DNA of 64,000 bases from Fulvivirga ligni (GCF_021389935.1 NZ_CP089979.1:4941001-5005000), one strand, 5' to 3'; numbered from the stretch's first letter, positions 15,767 to 22,918 are shown. Translations and numbers: made by a program. The notes: generated from the letters alone by a model not told the origin.

Positions 15767-15856
15767 TACACTACACACAACAGCATCTTCCATAGACTAC
15801 CTACCCACAGATGGGTAATTCGGATTAAATTTTAAAAGATTATTACAAATTAAGTG

Positions 15857-16489
15857 CTACCGATCATGCAGCCCTTTGCCTGCTATAATATCACCGACAT
15901 GCTTTTCTACTCTAGCTGCTCTGGTTTTGGGTTGCTTGGCCTGGGCGAAGTAAATTAAATAGCCTTTTTTACGGCCTGGAGTGAGTGCCTCAAAAGCCTT
16001 TCTTAAGTCCACGTCCTGATCTAATCTTGCCTGAAATTCTTCTGGCATTTCATAGTCTTCCACTTTCTTGGTTTCTACCTTCAGTCCGGCTTTTTCTATC
16101 TCAATGGCCTCATAGATATAAGCCTTTAATACATCCTCTAGGCTTTGGATTTGCTCTACAGAAGTGATTTTAACTAATCTGCCGAACTGTGAGTTCTCGC
16201 CTGGGCTATCCAATATGTTATCAGGATCACTGAGTAGTGAGCCTTTAAAGAAGCTGAGTGAACAGTAATCTTTGAAAGCGGCAGCCGTGGCAATATTCTT
16301 ACCCTTATGAGTATAACATGGAATACTCCATTTCAGCTCCTCTGTTAAACTACAATCCAGCACAATTTCCCTCAAGAATTTTAACTCTTTAGTCCACCGA
16401 TGAACTTTACAATCTTCGGTACCACCCAATGGACAACGGCCGCAGCCTTCTTGTAGATAAAGATCAATATCCGGGTTATAACTAGTCAT
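15857..16489 (-). CDS. YdeI-type protein, DUF1801 plus OmdA-like domain (copy 2)
   Basis: The 210-residue protein has a DUF1801 (YdhG-like) core, LREIVLDCSLTEELKWSIPCYTHKGKNIATAAAFKDYCSLSFFKGSLL, and a C-terminal OmdA-like tail, LTPGRKKGYLIYFAQAKQPKTRAARVEKHV. An N-terminal extension carries four cysteines (CGRCPLGGTEDCKVH...C) that look like a small metal site and are absent from its upstream paralogue. It overlaps that paralogue by 8 nt and is the last gene of the ArsR operon. The biochemical function of the family is not established. Confidence 0.82.
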   Translation of the reverse strand: MTSYNPDIDLYLQEGCGRCPLGGTEDCKVHRWTKELKFLREIVLDCSLTEELKWSIPCYTHKGKNIATAAAFKDYCSLSFFKGSLLSDPDNILDSPGENSQFGRLVKITSVEQIQSLEDVLKAYIYEAIEIEKAGLKVETKKVEDYEMPEEFQARLDQDVDLRKAFEALTPGRKKGYLIYFAQAKQPKTRAARVEKHVGDIIAGKGLHDR

Positions 16490-17060
16490 TTAGCCCTTTT
16501 CCTTCCATAATTACAGGTATATATTTTTCTACACGCGCCGCTCGTGTTTTCGACTGCTTGGCCTGAGAAAAATATAGCAAGTAGCCTCGTTGTCGGCCTG
16601 GGGTGAGATGCTCAAAGGCCTCTTTTAAATTTGCATCCGCATTTAACTTCTCAGCGAATTCATCGGGCATATTAAACTCAGCCGTCTTTTTCATTTCTAC
16701 CTCAAGACCAGCCTTTTCTACCTCTATAGCCTCATAGACATAAGCCTTTATAGTGGCCTCTAAATCTATGATCTCCTGTAAGCTGGAAAACCGTATTTGC
16801 CTGGCCGACTGTACATTTTCAGTTTGTTGAACCAGCACATTCTCAGGGTCTTTCAGCAAAGCTCCTTTATGAAAAAGAAGTGCACAATATTCTTTAAAAC
16901 CATGGATCAGCACCACATTATTACCGTTTTCGGTATAGCATGGCTTGCCCCATTTTAGTTCTTCAACCATGCCGCAGTCTAGAATTAAGCTTCTCAAAGC
17001 CTTATACTCCTTTTGCCATTTGCTTTCCTTCTCAAAAAAGAAATTTACCTTCGAGTTCAT
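16482..17060 (-). CDS. YdeI-type protein, DUF1801 plus OmdA-like domain (copy 1)
   Basis: The 192-residue protein has the same two-part architecture as its downstream paralogue: LRSLILDCGMVEELKWGKPCYTENGNNVVLIHGFKEYCALLFHKGALL, then LTPGRQRGYLLYFSQAKQSKTRAARVEKYI. The pair look like a tandem duplication that has diverged strongly. It sits 9 nt downstream of the DoxX gene in the ArsR operon. Confidence 0.85.
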   Translation of the reverse strand: MNSKVNFFFEKESKWQKEYKALRSLILDCGMVEELKWGKPCYTENGNNVVLIHGFKEYCALLFHKGALLKDPENVLVQQTENVQSARQIRFSSLQEIIDLEATIKAYVYEAIEVEKAGLEVEMKKTAEFNMPDEFAEKLNADANLKEAFEHLTPGRQRGYLLYFSQAKQSKTRAARVEKYIPVIMEGKGLND

Positions 17061-17069
17061 ATCCTAAAT

Positions 17070-17437
17070 TTATACATTAGCACTGATAACTCTTCTACTT
17101 GTGGGCCTGAAATACCATGATACCACAGTAAGCACCAACAGCAAAGCCGGGCCAAATAATGAAACCATCGGATCGTTAACAAAAAGGTGAGATACTATGG
17201 CTCCTGTCATAGTGAAGAAGAAACCGGCATAAGCCCACTCCTTCAGCAAAGCTAATTTCGGCATTAATATAGCCACTACCCCAAAAAGCTTCCAGATGCC
17301 AATGATGGTCATCAGGTAAAGTGGAAAGCCCAGATTGGTGAAGTTGGTCACTTCTTCATCCATTTTTATCAGCTGTACCATACCAGTTGACACCAAATGG
17401 TGGCCACCCAATAGATAATTTTATGTGTTTTATTCAT
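17070..17437 (-). pseudogene. DoxX-like membrane protein with an N-terminal frameshift
   Basis: The family normally starts MNKxxKIIYWxATxWLxLGMVSTGIVQLIKM. Here ATG 17437 (5 nt after the SRPBCC stop) reads MNKTHKIIYWVATIW, then the frame breaks. The rest continues in another frame from VSTGMVQLIKMDEE through four helices to the stop at 17070. The lesion at about 17393-17396 equals a loss of roughly 16 nt. Without an upstream start the remaining frame (open from 17411) would lack most of the first helix. It could be a true mutation or a read error. Confidence 0.7.
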
Positions 17438-17442
17438 GATTT

Positions 17443-17907
17443 CTATATCAAAGATTTAACCACCTGCTCCAATCGGTTATGTGCCATGTTAATTCCTTGT
17501 TTAAATGGCAACTGCATCATACTATCTCTGGCTTCAATAGACCGATAGACTATATGCATACTCAGTTTGCTGCTACTCTCTGAAAGTGAGGTAAACTCAA
17601 GGAACTCCAGCTGCACCGGGAAGGGTGAGTTTTCCATTTCAAAGGTCCGTGTAATCCTTTCATTAGGAATCATCTGGTGAATGGTGCCGTTGAAACCATG
17701 CTTATTACCCTTGGGATCAGTAGTTTCGAATTGATAACTACCATGATTCTTGTTTTCCAGCTTGATTACTTTCGTGCCCATCCATTGTTCCACAATATCT
17801 GGCTGAATGTAAGCTTTAAATAAGAGCTCTAGCGGCAGATCAAATTCACGGGTAATCAGCACCTCCTGCTTACCCTCTTCATAGTTAATTTTGGTCTTTA
17901 GGTCCAT
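17443..17907 (-). CDS. SRPBCC (AHSA1-type) domain protein
   Basis: A 154-residue single START/Bet v1-like domain of the AHSA1 kind: ITREFDLPLELLFKAYIQPDIVEQWMGTKVIKLENKNHG, then TTDPKGNKHGFNGTIHQMIPNERITRTFEM, and a C-terminal helix ending MAHNRLEQVVKSLI. These domains enclose a hydrophobic ligand pocket; the ligand is unknown. Its start codon directly abuts the ArsR stop codon, and such ArsR-SRPBCC pairs are a common operon in Bacteroidota. Confidence 0.88.
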   Translation of the reverse strand: MDLKTKINYEEGKQEVLITREFDLPLELLFKAYIQPDIVEQWMGTKVIKLENKNHGSYQFETTDPKGNKHGFNGTIHQMIPNERITRTFEMENSPFPVQLEFLEFTSLSESSSKLSMHIVYRSIEARDSMMQLPFKQGINMAHNRLEQVVKSLI

Positions 17908-18231
17908 TTATTCTTCACTTTTATAGTTCTTCATTATCGATTCCAGCTTGTTGAATCTGTCATCCCACATTTTACGGAAGGGTTCAACAAAATCAGCTAT
18001 CTCTTTGAGCTTCTGAGCATTGAGATGATAATACACCTCTCTGCCACTTTGCTCCTGACCTAATATTTCGCATTCGGTCAGCACTTTGATATGTCGTGAA
18101 ATAGTTTGGCGGGAAGAATCAAACTTCTCGGCTATGGCACCAGGAGTCATGGCCTGGAGCGCCACCAGAGTAATAATGGCCCTGCGTGTAGGATCGGCAA
18201 TGGCCTGAAATACGTCTCTTCTTAATTCCAT
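17908..18231 (-). CDS. ArsR-family transcriptional regulator
   Basis: The 107-residue protein is a winged helix: [71 protein letters not shown]. It has no Cys metal motif, so it is unlikely to be an arsenic or metal sensor. It leads the operon with SRPBCC, DoxX and two YdeI proteins. Two matching 18-bp operators over its promoter (18233-18250 and 18259-18276) indicate that it represses itself and the operon. Confidence 0.9.
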   Translation of the reverse strand: MELRRDVFQAIADPTRRAIITLVALQAMTPGAIAEKFDSSRQTISRHIKVLTECEILGQEQSGREVYYHLNAQKLKEIADFVEPFRKMWDDRFNKLESIMKNYKSEE

Positions 18232-18232
18232 A

Positions 18233-18276
18233 TGCAGCTATTTGACTGCAAATATAAGTGCAGCTATTTAGCTGTA
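18233..18276. promoter_or_regulatory. two ArsR operators over the operon promoter
   Basis: TGCAGCTATTTGACTGCA (18233-18250) and TGCAGCTATTTAGCTGTA (18259-18276) are two copies of one palindromic 18-mer with consensus TGCAGCTATTTRRCTGYA. Their centres are 26 bp apart, on nearly the same helix face. One fills the space between the -33 and -7 boxes; the other covers the start of transcription. Confidence 0.75.
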
Positions 18277-18279
18277 CAA
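18249..18279 (-). promoter_or_regulatory. promoter of the ArsR operon
   Basis: On the minus strand TTG (18279-18277), 20 nt, then TATATTTG (18256-18249) fit the Bacteroidota TTG-N19/20-TAnnTTTG promoter. The first codon at 18231 implies a very short leader. Confidence 0.7.
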
Positions 18280-18300
18280 TGTTTTTATAAAAAAAACTTA

Positions 18301-18420
18301 GGATCGATTAATTATTGGCCAAAAGGATAATCCCGTTCGGGCGCGTTTTGAGCGTAGCGGTAACGCGTCCGTTTTACCTTCGAGGGTGGCATGCGTTGGA
18401 AACTGGACCTGCTACATTTG
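18301..18420. other. unassigned left flank of the IS
   Basis: This stretch is GC-richer than its surroundings. It has a small stem (CGCGTT at 18342, AACGCG at 18362) and no gene I can recognise. The right flank (19648-19765) shows a similar composition, so the IS may have landed inside an older degraded element. Confidence 0.35.
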
Positions 18421-18463
18421 ACTGGACAGTAAGTTAAGCGCTTTTGAGTTAAATTTACTAAAT

Positions 18464-18778
18464 ATGAAAAAAGCAAGAAGAGAGTTTGACAAGGAGTTTA
18501 AACAAATGGCAGTGAACCTGTGCCTGTCAGGAAAAAGTACAAGAGAAGTAGCTGATGAGCTTGGTTTAAGGACTGAGCTTGTTACTCGATGGAAACGTGA
18601 ATACAATGAGTACAAAGAAGGTAGTTTTTCAGGTCACGGTAATCAGAATTTAACCTCGGAACAAAAGGAGATAGCCCGTTTAAAACGAGAACTGCATGAA
18701 ACCCAACTAGAAAGGGATATCTTAAAAAAGGCAGTAAGCATCTTCTCCAAGGGAGACAACAAATATTCCGGTTCATAA
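18464..18778 (+). CDS. IS3-family transposase OrfA
   Basis: The 104-residue protein has a helix-turn-helix (FDKEFKQMAVNLCLSGKSTREVADELGLRTELVTRWKREY) and a leucine-zipper-like C-terminal helix (EIARLKRELHETQLERDILKKAVSIF), as in IS3 OrfA. A slippery A AAA AAG heptamer at 18724-18730 is in the correct phase (codons AAA AAG). This allows -1 frameshifting into orfB to make the OrfAB transposase. Confidence 0.93.
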   Translation: MKKARREFDKEFKQMAVNLCLSGKSTREVADELGLRTELVTRWKREYNEYKEGSFSGHGNQNLTSEQKEIARLKRELHETQLERDILKKAVSIFSKGDNKYSGS

Positions 18779-19634
18779 AGGAATACAATCACAAATTTGG
18801 TGTTGAGAGGATGTGTAAAGTACTTAAAGTAAGTAGAAGTGGTTTCTATAATTGGAGCAACAGAAGACCATCAATGAGACAGTTGGAGACTGAAAAGGTA
18901 TCCGCATGTATCAGGAATATACATAGCAATAGCAGAGGAAGGTATGGTAGCCCGAAGATCACCGAGGAGTTACGAGACCTGGGTTGGCGTATCTCTCGCC
19001 CCAGAGTGGCAAGAATCATGCGTGAACAGGGCATTAGAAGTATTATTTGCAGAAAATTCAGAGGAACTACTACCCAATCAAGACACAACTATCCTGTAGC
19101 TAAAAACCTATTAAACAGAGATTTTCAGGCAAAACTTCCGGGGCATAAATGGGTCTCTGATATTACCTACATCCCCACTAATCAAGGCTGGATGTATTTA
19201 ACCATCATAATGGATTTGTACGATCGAAAGATTATAGGATGGTCATTGAGTAGGTCTATGGCCTGCCATGATACAATATGGCCAGCCTGGAGAATGGCTT
19301 TAATTAATAGGCCAACAACAAACCAATTAATATTTCATTCCGACCGGGGAGTGCAGTATGCCACCTATTCCTTTTCAGATCACCTCAAAAGTAAGGGGAT
19401 ACAACAAAGCATGAGTAGAAAAGGCAATTGCTGGGATAATGCTGTGGCCGAAAATTTCTTTAAGATACTGAAGTCAGAACTGGTCAAGCATACCAATTCT
19501 ATAGTATTCTTCAGGCCAAGAATGACCTGTTCGAATTCATAGAAATATGGTATAACAGAAAAAGAAAACATTCGCACTTAGGATATAAAACGCCTGAACA
19601 ATTTAATAATCATAACTATTCAAAATGTGCTTAA
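18730..19634 (+). pseudogene. IS3-family transposase OrfB, frameshifted near the C-terminus
   Basis: After the -1 shift the frame reads GSKHLLQGRQQIFRFIKEYN and continues into MCKVLKVSRSGFYNW. The integrase core then shows the DDE residues in WVSDITYI, FHSDRGVQYA and NCWDNAVAENFF. After VKHTNSIV the reading frame breaks (about 19500-19511) and the rest, [31 protein letters not shown], is in the -1 frame to TAA 19634. One missing base accounts for this. All catalytic residues precede the break but the conserved C-terminus is lost. Confidence 0.88.
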
Positions 19635-19765
19635 CTTATTGTCCAGTTTTTTGTTGCAAATCCACCAACAGCCACGGGCAGACGCGGAATAACAGGGATC
19701 GAAAACTACAAAAAAAGAAAGTGATAAAATCATGAGTTTATTAGAAAAGTTACGCTACTAAAACG

Positions 19766-20290
19766 ATGTATAAACCTATAATATTTATTCTTATTACAAT
19801 GTATTTTTTGACACTCACTGCTTGTGATCAATATAAAGACTTTTACAAATTTGAAGATGAATGCATAAAATTGTTTATACCTAATAATTGGCAAGTACAT
19901 ATATCCAAAAGTGACAATAAAGGCTTCATTTTTGATGCTGAGAAAACAAACGATAGTTTCCAAAATCGATTCTCTTTACGCTTAATAACTATCCCGAAAC
20001 CCCCGGGTGATGATCTTGACATCATTCAAAAAAGATTCCTAGATAGAGATTCAGATTTCAAAAACTTGCTTGTTGACAATTCTATCAAAACAGATTATTT
20101 AGGAAAGGGAAAACTAACAGTTTCACAGCTTCAGCTAGAGCCATCAAGACTGAGGAGAGCTTATTTCTTCATTAAGGCATCATATGTAATTCTGATAGAT
20201 GCTGAATTTCCGAAGGAAAATAGAAAGGAGATAGAACCCACATTTGATAAAATCGTAAATTCAATTGAATTATATTGTCCCGTTCTCTAG
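19766..20290 (+). CDS. lipoprotein of unknown function
   Basis: The 174-residue product has a lipoprotein signal, MYKPIIFILITMYFLTLTAC (Cys20). The mature part begins DQYKDFYKFEDECIKLFIPNNWQVHISKSDNKGFIFDAEKT, which resembles PsbP/DUF1795-type small lipoproteins that open with a polypeptide of the form xxIPxxWxxxxS; this is a weak resemblance only. It is on the plus strand, between the IS and a RAYT remnant. Confidence 0.65.
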   Translation: MYKPIIFILITMYFLTLTACDQYKDFYKFEDECIKLFIPNNWQVHISKSDNKGFIFDAEKTNDSFQNRFSLRLITIPKPPGDDLDIIQKRFLDRDSDFKNLLVDNSIKTDYLGKGKLTVSQLQLEPSRLRRAYFFIKASYVILIDAEFPKENRKEIEPTFDKIVNSIELYCPVL

Positions 20291-20321
20291 CGCGCGTAGC
20301 GAAGCAATACGCATGCGCTAC
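20291..20321 (+). repeat. left inverted end of a deleted RAYT element
   Basis: The segment starting CGCGCGTAGCGAAGCAATAC (to 20312) matches the reverse complement of 20584-20606 almost base for base. Inside it, GTAGCG and CGCTAC (20296-20321) form a stem. It lies just after the lipoprotein stop codon. Confidence 0.6.
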
Positions 20322-20365
20322 ATCCCATTCGTCAAATAGATTATTTAGGTATTAACCTTTAAGAC

Positions 20366-20579
20366 ATGTCAGAAAAATACAAATTCAGAAATCCTGAAGG
20401 TATATATTAACCATCCTATAGAACTAGATAGTGCTAAACTGCTACAACAACGTGTGAATTATATCCATAATAATCCTGTAGAATCTGAAATCGTAGATGA
20501 GGCGGAATATTACTGGTATAGCTCTGCAAGGGATTACGCTGGAGAAAAAGGGTTATTGGATGTAGAGTTAGCATGGTAG
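20366..20579 (+). pseudogene. internally deleted RAYT remnant
   Basis: ATG 20366 reads MSEKYKFRNPEGIY and stops, matching the N-terminus of the RAYTs here (MSAGYRISNPEGIYF). In the next frame the sequence resumes at the family's C-terminal third: NHPIELDSAK...NYIHNNPVESEIVDEAEYYWYSSARDYAGEKGLLDVEL. About 110 residues, including the HUH motif, are deleted; the catalytic Tyr region (NYIHNNPV) remains. The flanking inverted repeats are intact, so this is a non-autonomous derivative. Confidence 0.88.
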
Positions 20580-20583
20580 TCAC

Positions 20584-20606
20584 GCGTATTGCTATCGCTA
20601 CGCGCG
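20584..20606 (+). repeat. right inverted end of the deleted RAYT element
   Basis: GCGTATTGCTATCGCTACGC with a few further bases is the inverted partner of 20291-20312 (one extra base in the middle). The ends and remnant together span about 315 bp, like a MITE. Confidence 0.6.
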
Positions 20607-20647
20607 CCAGAAAGGGGTTTAAACAGTTAATAAATGAGAAACGTTAA

Positions 20648-21040
20648 ATGAAATTAGCAATAATATTTTTAAGTGTTTTCTTCCTTACCATTATACAAGC
20701 ATGTGTTTGGAAGTGTAATGGTATCAATGAAACTGATGTTGTAGGTTACTATTATCCAATTGTTGGAAATAAGACTGAATATATTCACATCAAACCAGAT
20801 GGGACCTTCTATCATTTTTATGCTTCAAAAGAAGATACTATAAGAGATTCAGGTAATTGGGATATTTCTAAGGCGAGATGTCATATAGGGTTAAGTAATA
20901 TGAGATGGCCAGATCGCGAATATTTTCCTGAGTGGTCGGAGCCAAGCTATGCTGACTTTGAATGGAAAAAAGGGCAACTTAAAATGAATTCTGATTATCT
21001 AAGTTTTGAGAAAGAGGATAAGAAACCAGAAATTGAATAG
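20648..21040 (+). CDS. lipoprotein of unknown function
   Basis: The 130-residue product has a lipoprotein-like signal, MKLAIIFLSVFFLTIIQAC (Cys19). The mature part reads GYYYPIVGNKTEYIHIKPDGTFYHFYASKEDTIRDSGNWDISKARCHIGLSNM, which resembles small lipocalin-like proteins in which a strand pair carries an xxGxF...xGxW pattern. I assign no function. It stands alone between two RAYT loci on the plus strand. Confidence 0.65.
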   Translation: MKLAIIFLSVFFLTIIQACVWKCNGINETDVVGYYYPIVGNKTEYIHIKPDGTFYHFYASKEDTIRDSGNWDISKARCHIGLSNMRWPDREYFPEWSEPSYADFEWKKGQLKMNSDYLSFEKEDKKPEIE

Positions 21041-21060
21041 CTACAAATTTTACATTCGCT

Positions 21061-21124
21061 ATCCTTAGTCTTACCGCAGGGCGACTAAGGATTTGAAATG
21101 ACCACGAGTGTCTCTGACACGGTA
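21061..21124. repeat. REP module left of RAYT 2
   Basis: Two hairpins lie in tandem. At 21061-21092, ATCCTTAGTC and GACTAAGGAT surround the loop TTACCGCAGGGC. At 21108-21120, GTGTC and GACAC surround TCT. The 18-mer AGTGTCTCTGACACGGTA (21107-21124) recurs inverted at 21741-21758 on the other side of the transposase gene. Confidence 0.75.
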
Positions 21125-21143
21125 AATTTGACAACTGCTTCAT

Positions 21144-21689
21144 TTATAAAAACTCAATTTCAACCAGCCCCTTCATTCCAGCATAGTCTCTTGCACTTGA
21201 CCAACAATAGTGTTCTGGCTCATCAACAATCCCAGCTTTGACAGGATTATTGTGAATATAATCTAATTTTTGATCCTTAAAATTGTTGGTTTCTAATTCT
21301 TCAGGGTGATTATTTTGTCTCCAAAATTGATATTCCTTATTTCTTTTGTTATTTGCACCTGCTGATCGAAACAGCCATAACATCCAATCTCTTCGGCTTT
21401 CTACATTTTCATTGGCAATGAATTTCAAAATCTCTCTGGCCGTAAATTTTTTAAAATCACGGAGCACATCAGAAAGATTATCATTTTTGGCTGATACAAT
21501 TAAATGTAAATGATTGCTCATGATTACCCAAGCATAAATAATTAACCCTCTTTGCTTTACGCAATGATTTAAGCTCTCTACTATAAGCTCACAATATACT
21601 CTTCTTGAAAAAACGTCAATCCATTCTACGACAGCAAAGGAGAGAAAATGGATGCCTGACTGATTTCTTATTTTATAACCTCCAGACAT
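21144..21689 (-). CDS. REP-associated tyrosine transposase (RAYT 2)
   Basis: I chose ATG 21689 (MSGGYKIRNQSGIHFL) because it aligns with the other RAYTs; the frame is open further upstream into the inverted repeat. The 181-residue product has the HUH motif NHLHLIV (His60, His62) and a likely catalytic Tyr144 in KLDYIHNNPVKAGIV. It looks intact. Exact 18-bp inverted repeats (21107-21124 and 21741-21758) and REP hairpins bracket it. Confidence 0.9.
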   Translation of the reverse strand: MSGGYKIRNQSGIHFLSFAVVEWIDVFSRRVYCELIVESLNHCVKQRGLIIYAWVIMSNHLHLIVSAKNDNLSDVLRDFKKFTAREILKFIANENVESRRDWMLWLFRSAGANNKRNKEYQFWRQNNHPEELETNNFKDQKLDYIHNNPVKAGIVDEPEHYCWSSARDYAGMKGLVEIEFL

Positions 21690-21740
21690 GTGATTAATCA
21701 AAGCAATAATTCCTAAAAATGATAAATATGCAGTATTTAA

Positions 21741-21796
21741 TACCGTGTCAGAGACACTACTTATCATTGGAATGTTCGTAGTCGTAGACTACGAAC
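21741..21796. repeat. REP module right of RAYT 2
   Basis: TACCGTGTCAGAGACACT (21741-21758) is the inverted copy of the left 18-mer. It is followed by a perfect 10-bp hairpin, GTTCGTAGTC and GACTACGAAC around GTA (21774-21796), which runs into the truncated acetyltransferase frame. Confidence 0.75.
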
Positions 21797-21942
21797 AACT
21801 CAGGGCTAGATCGTCTGAGTTTCGCTACGAGCAAATTTTCCTGGTGATCACTTTCGTCTACACGCTCAAAAGCACTCTTAACTAGTTTTTCAATCCGTTC
21901 GTGATCAGCATCTAATTCTTGTCTTATGCTAATGTCATCCAT
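21757..21942 (-). pseudogene. GNAT acetyltransferase, N-terminal fragment
   Basis: The first 45 or so residues, MDDISIRQELDADHERIEKLVKSAFERVDESDHQENLLVAKLRRS, match the start of GNAT-family N-acetyltransferases. The frame then enters the REP hairpin (21774-21796) and stops, so the acetyl-CoA-binding part is absent. No matching C-terminal piece is visible beyond RAYT 2. Insertion or REP-mediated deletion seems to have removed it. It overlaps the upstream DUF1059-like gene by 8 nt. Confidence 0.75.
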
Positions 21943-22177
21943 CTACTTCCGGCAAAGCATCAAATTCTACCTTCTTGGCAGCCATCCACTTCCTCATGCT
22001 CTCAGGATTCTGCATCAGATCGCGCATATGCTCCATGGCTTCTATGTGATCTTTATCTCCTTTCTGAAACATCTCCATTCCATGTTTCTGACTGAGGTCT
22101 GACATCTCCTTAAACGTTTCAGCATGAAATTCCTTTTCACAGGCACCACCCAGCTGTTTACAAGTCATGATTTTCAT
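21935..22177 (-). CDS. DUF1059-like small protein
   Basis: An 80-residue protein beginning MKIMTCKQLGGACEKEFHAETFKEMSDLSQKHG, which resembles DUF1059 (MKxxxCxxLGGxCxxxFxGxTxxE). It differs from typical members by a longer acidic, Met-rich C-terminal half (HIEAMEHMRDLMQNPESMRKWMAAKKVEFDAL). Two Cys at the start (TC, AC) are conserved in the family. It was probably cotranscribed with the acetyltransferase that is now truncated. Confidence 0.75.
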   Translation of the reverse strand: MKIMTCKQLGGACEKEFHAETFKEMSDLSQKHGMEMFQKGDKDHIEAMEHMRDLMQNPESMRKWMAAKKVEFDALPEVDG

Positions 22178-22240
22178 AGCAATAGAATTTAAGTAATCTT
22201 ACATTTTCTATAAGATAAAGCCTTAAATCATTTAAAGCCA

Positions 22241-22870
22241 TTATTCTTCAAAACAATTTGACTCAGAGCCCTTGAATTTCTTAAGTAGATCAAAAGTTTT
22301 CAACAGTTCTTTAAATGATGCACAATCTGCCTCAGTATTAGCCACTTCATTAGATTTTGGATTATCTTCCGTAGTGGACTTAATTGCGTATTTTTTATTT
22401 AAGCATTGGATGGGTTCATCATTTACGATATAGATACGCTTCTCCTCAATATTATCCTGCGTACCACCCTCAATAAAACCCCAGGCTGTTTCTTTCACAA
22501 AGACAAAGAATAGCTTATCATCCTTCAGGTAATATTCTTCATCCGCTGAAAAATGGCTGTACTCACCGTAGCTATGCTTTATAACACGTACATTATTCTT
22601 ATCAGAATAATACGTTATATTGCCCGATTTCTCCCCATTACAGTCGTACTCAACACTGACTGAATCCAGCTCATTCGCATTTAACTGTGCTTGCAACTGG
22701 TTAAACTCCAGCTTTATATCTTCTACAGATTTAATATTCTTAGCTTGAACAGGCTCATTTGTTGACTCACTTTCCAATGCTGAAGAATCATTAGCAATTT
22801 CATTCTTCCTTTCAGGCTGGCTGGAACAGGCGAATGCTGTAATAAGTATCGAAAAAAGTAAATACCTCAC
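22241..22870 (-). CDS. lipoprotein of unknown function
   Basis: GTG 22870 gives a compact lipoprotein signal, VRYLLFSILITAFAC; GTG 22891 would add seven residues. The mature part is a low-complexity acidic linker (about 40 residues) then a domain with YYSDKNNVRVIKHSYGEYSHFSADEEYYLKDDKLFFVFVKETAWG, a pattern seen in many Bacteroidota periplasmic proteins of unknown role. It starts a run of minus-strand envelope genes. Confidence 0.65.
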   Translation of the reverse strand: MRYLLFSILITAFACSSQPERKNEIANDSSALESESTNEPVQAKNIKSVEDIKLEFNQLQAQLNANELDSVSVEYDCNGEKSGNITYYSDKNNVRVIKHSYGEYSHFSADEEYYLKDDKLFFVFVKETAWGFIEGGTQDNIEEKRIYIVNDEPIQCLNKKYAIKSTTEDNPKSNEVANTEADCASFKELLKTFDLLKKFKGSESNCFEE

Positions 22871-22918
22871 AGGATCATCGTGTTTAGACACTAAAACATG
22901 AGGGTTTTGGTAAATGTT

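Larger units (their letters stand above)
9636..15781 (+). mobile_element. integron-like gene-cassette array without integrase (CALIN-like)
   Basis: About seven small plus-strand units of unknown AT-rich genes are separated by imperfect-palindrome spacers. Three units start with a GTT-containing box that is the exact reverse complement of a box at their own 3' end: GTTGTACGGC (9746) with GCCGTACAAC (10466), GTTAGCA (11728) with TGCTAAC (12199), and GTTGTGAG (14333) with CTCACAAC (14996). That pattern is expected when cassettes recombine at attC sites with R' (GTT...) and R'' (...AAC) boxes. GTTGAAC (11451) and GTTAAAT (12421) fit the GTTRRRY core exactly. No tyrosine recombinase is present in the window. 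The inference would be strengthened by covariance-model scoring of the spacers. Confidence 0.55.
18421..19647 (+). mobile_element. IS3-family insertion sequence
   Basis: The element is about 1.23 kb with imperfect terminal inverted repeats. The left end is ACTGGACAGTAAGTTAAGC (18421-18439). The right end, read on the minus strand, is ACTGGACAATAAGTTAAGC (19647-19629), with one mismatch. It carries orfA (HTH), a slippery heptamer and orfB (DDE), the IS3 layout. Target duplications are not clear (TTG left, TTT right). orfB carries a frameshift near its end, so the copy is probably inactive. Confidence 0.9.

Noticed and set aside
9636-15781. Could the block be a prophage or ICE?
   Set aside because: No structural, replication, conjugation or integrase genes are present; units are single unknown genes with recombination-site-like spacers.
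21690-21767. Upstream extension of RAYT 2 to 21767
   Set aside because: It would put 26 residues of inverted-repeat sequence before the conserved MSGGYK start shared by the other RAYTs.
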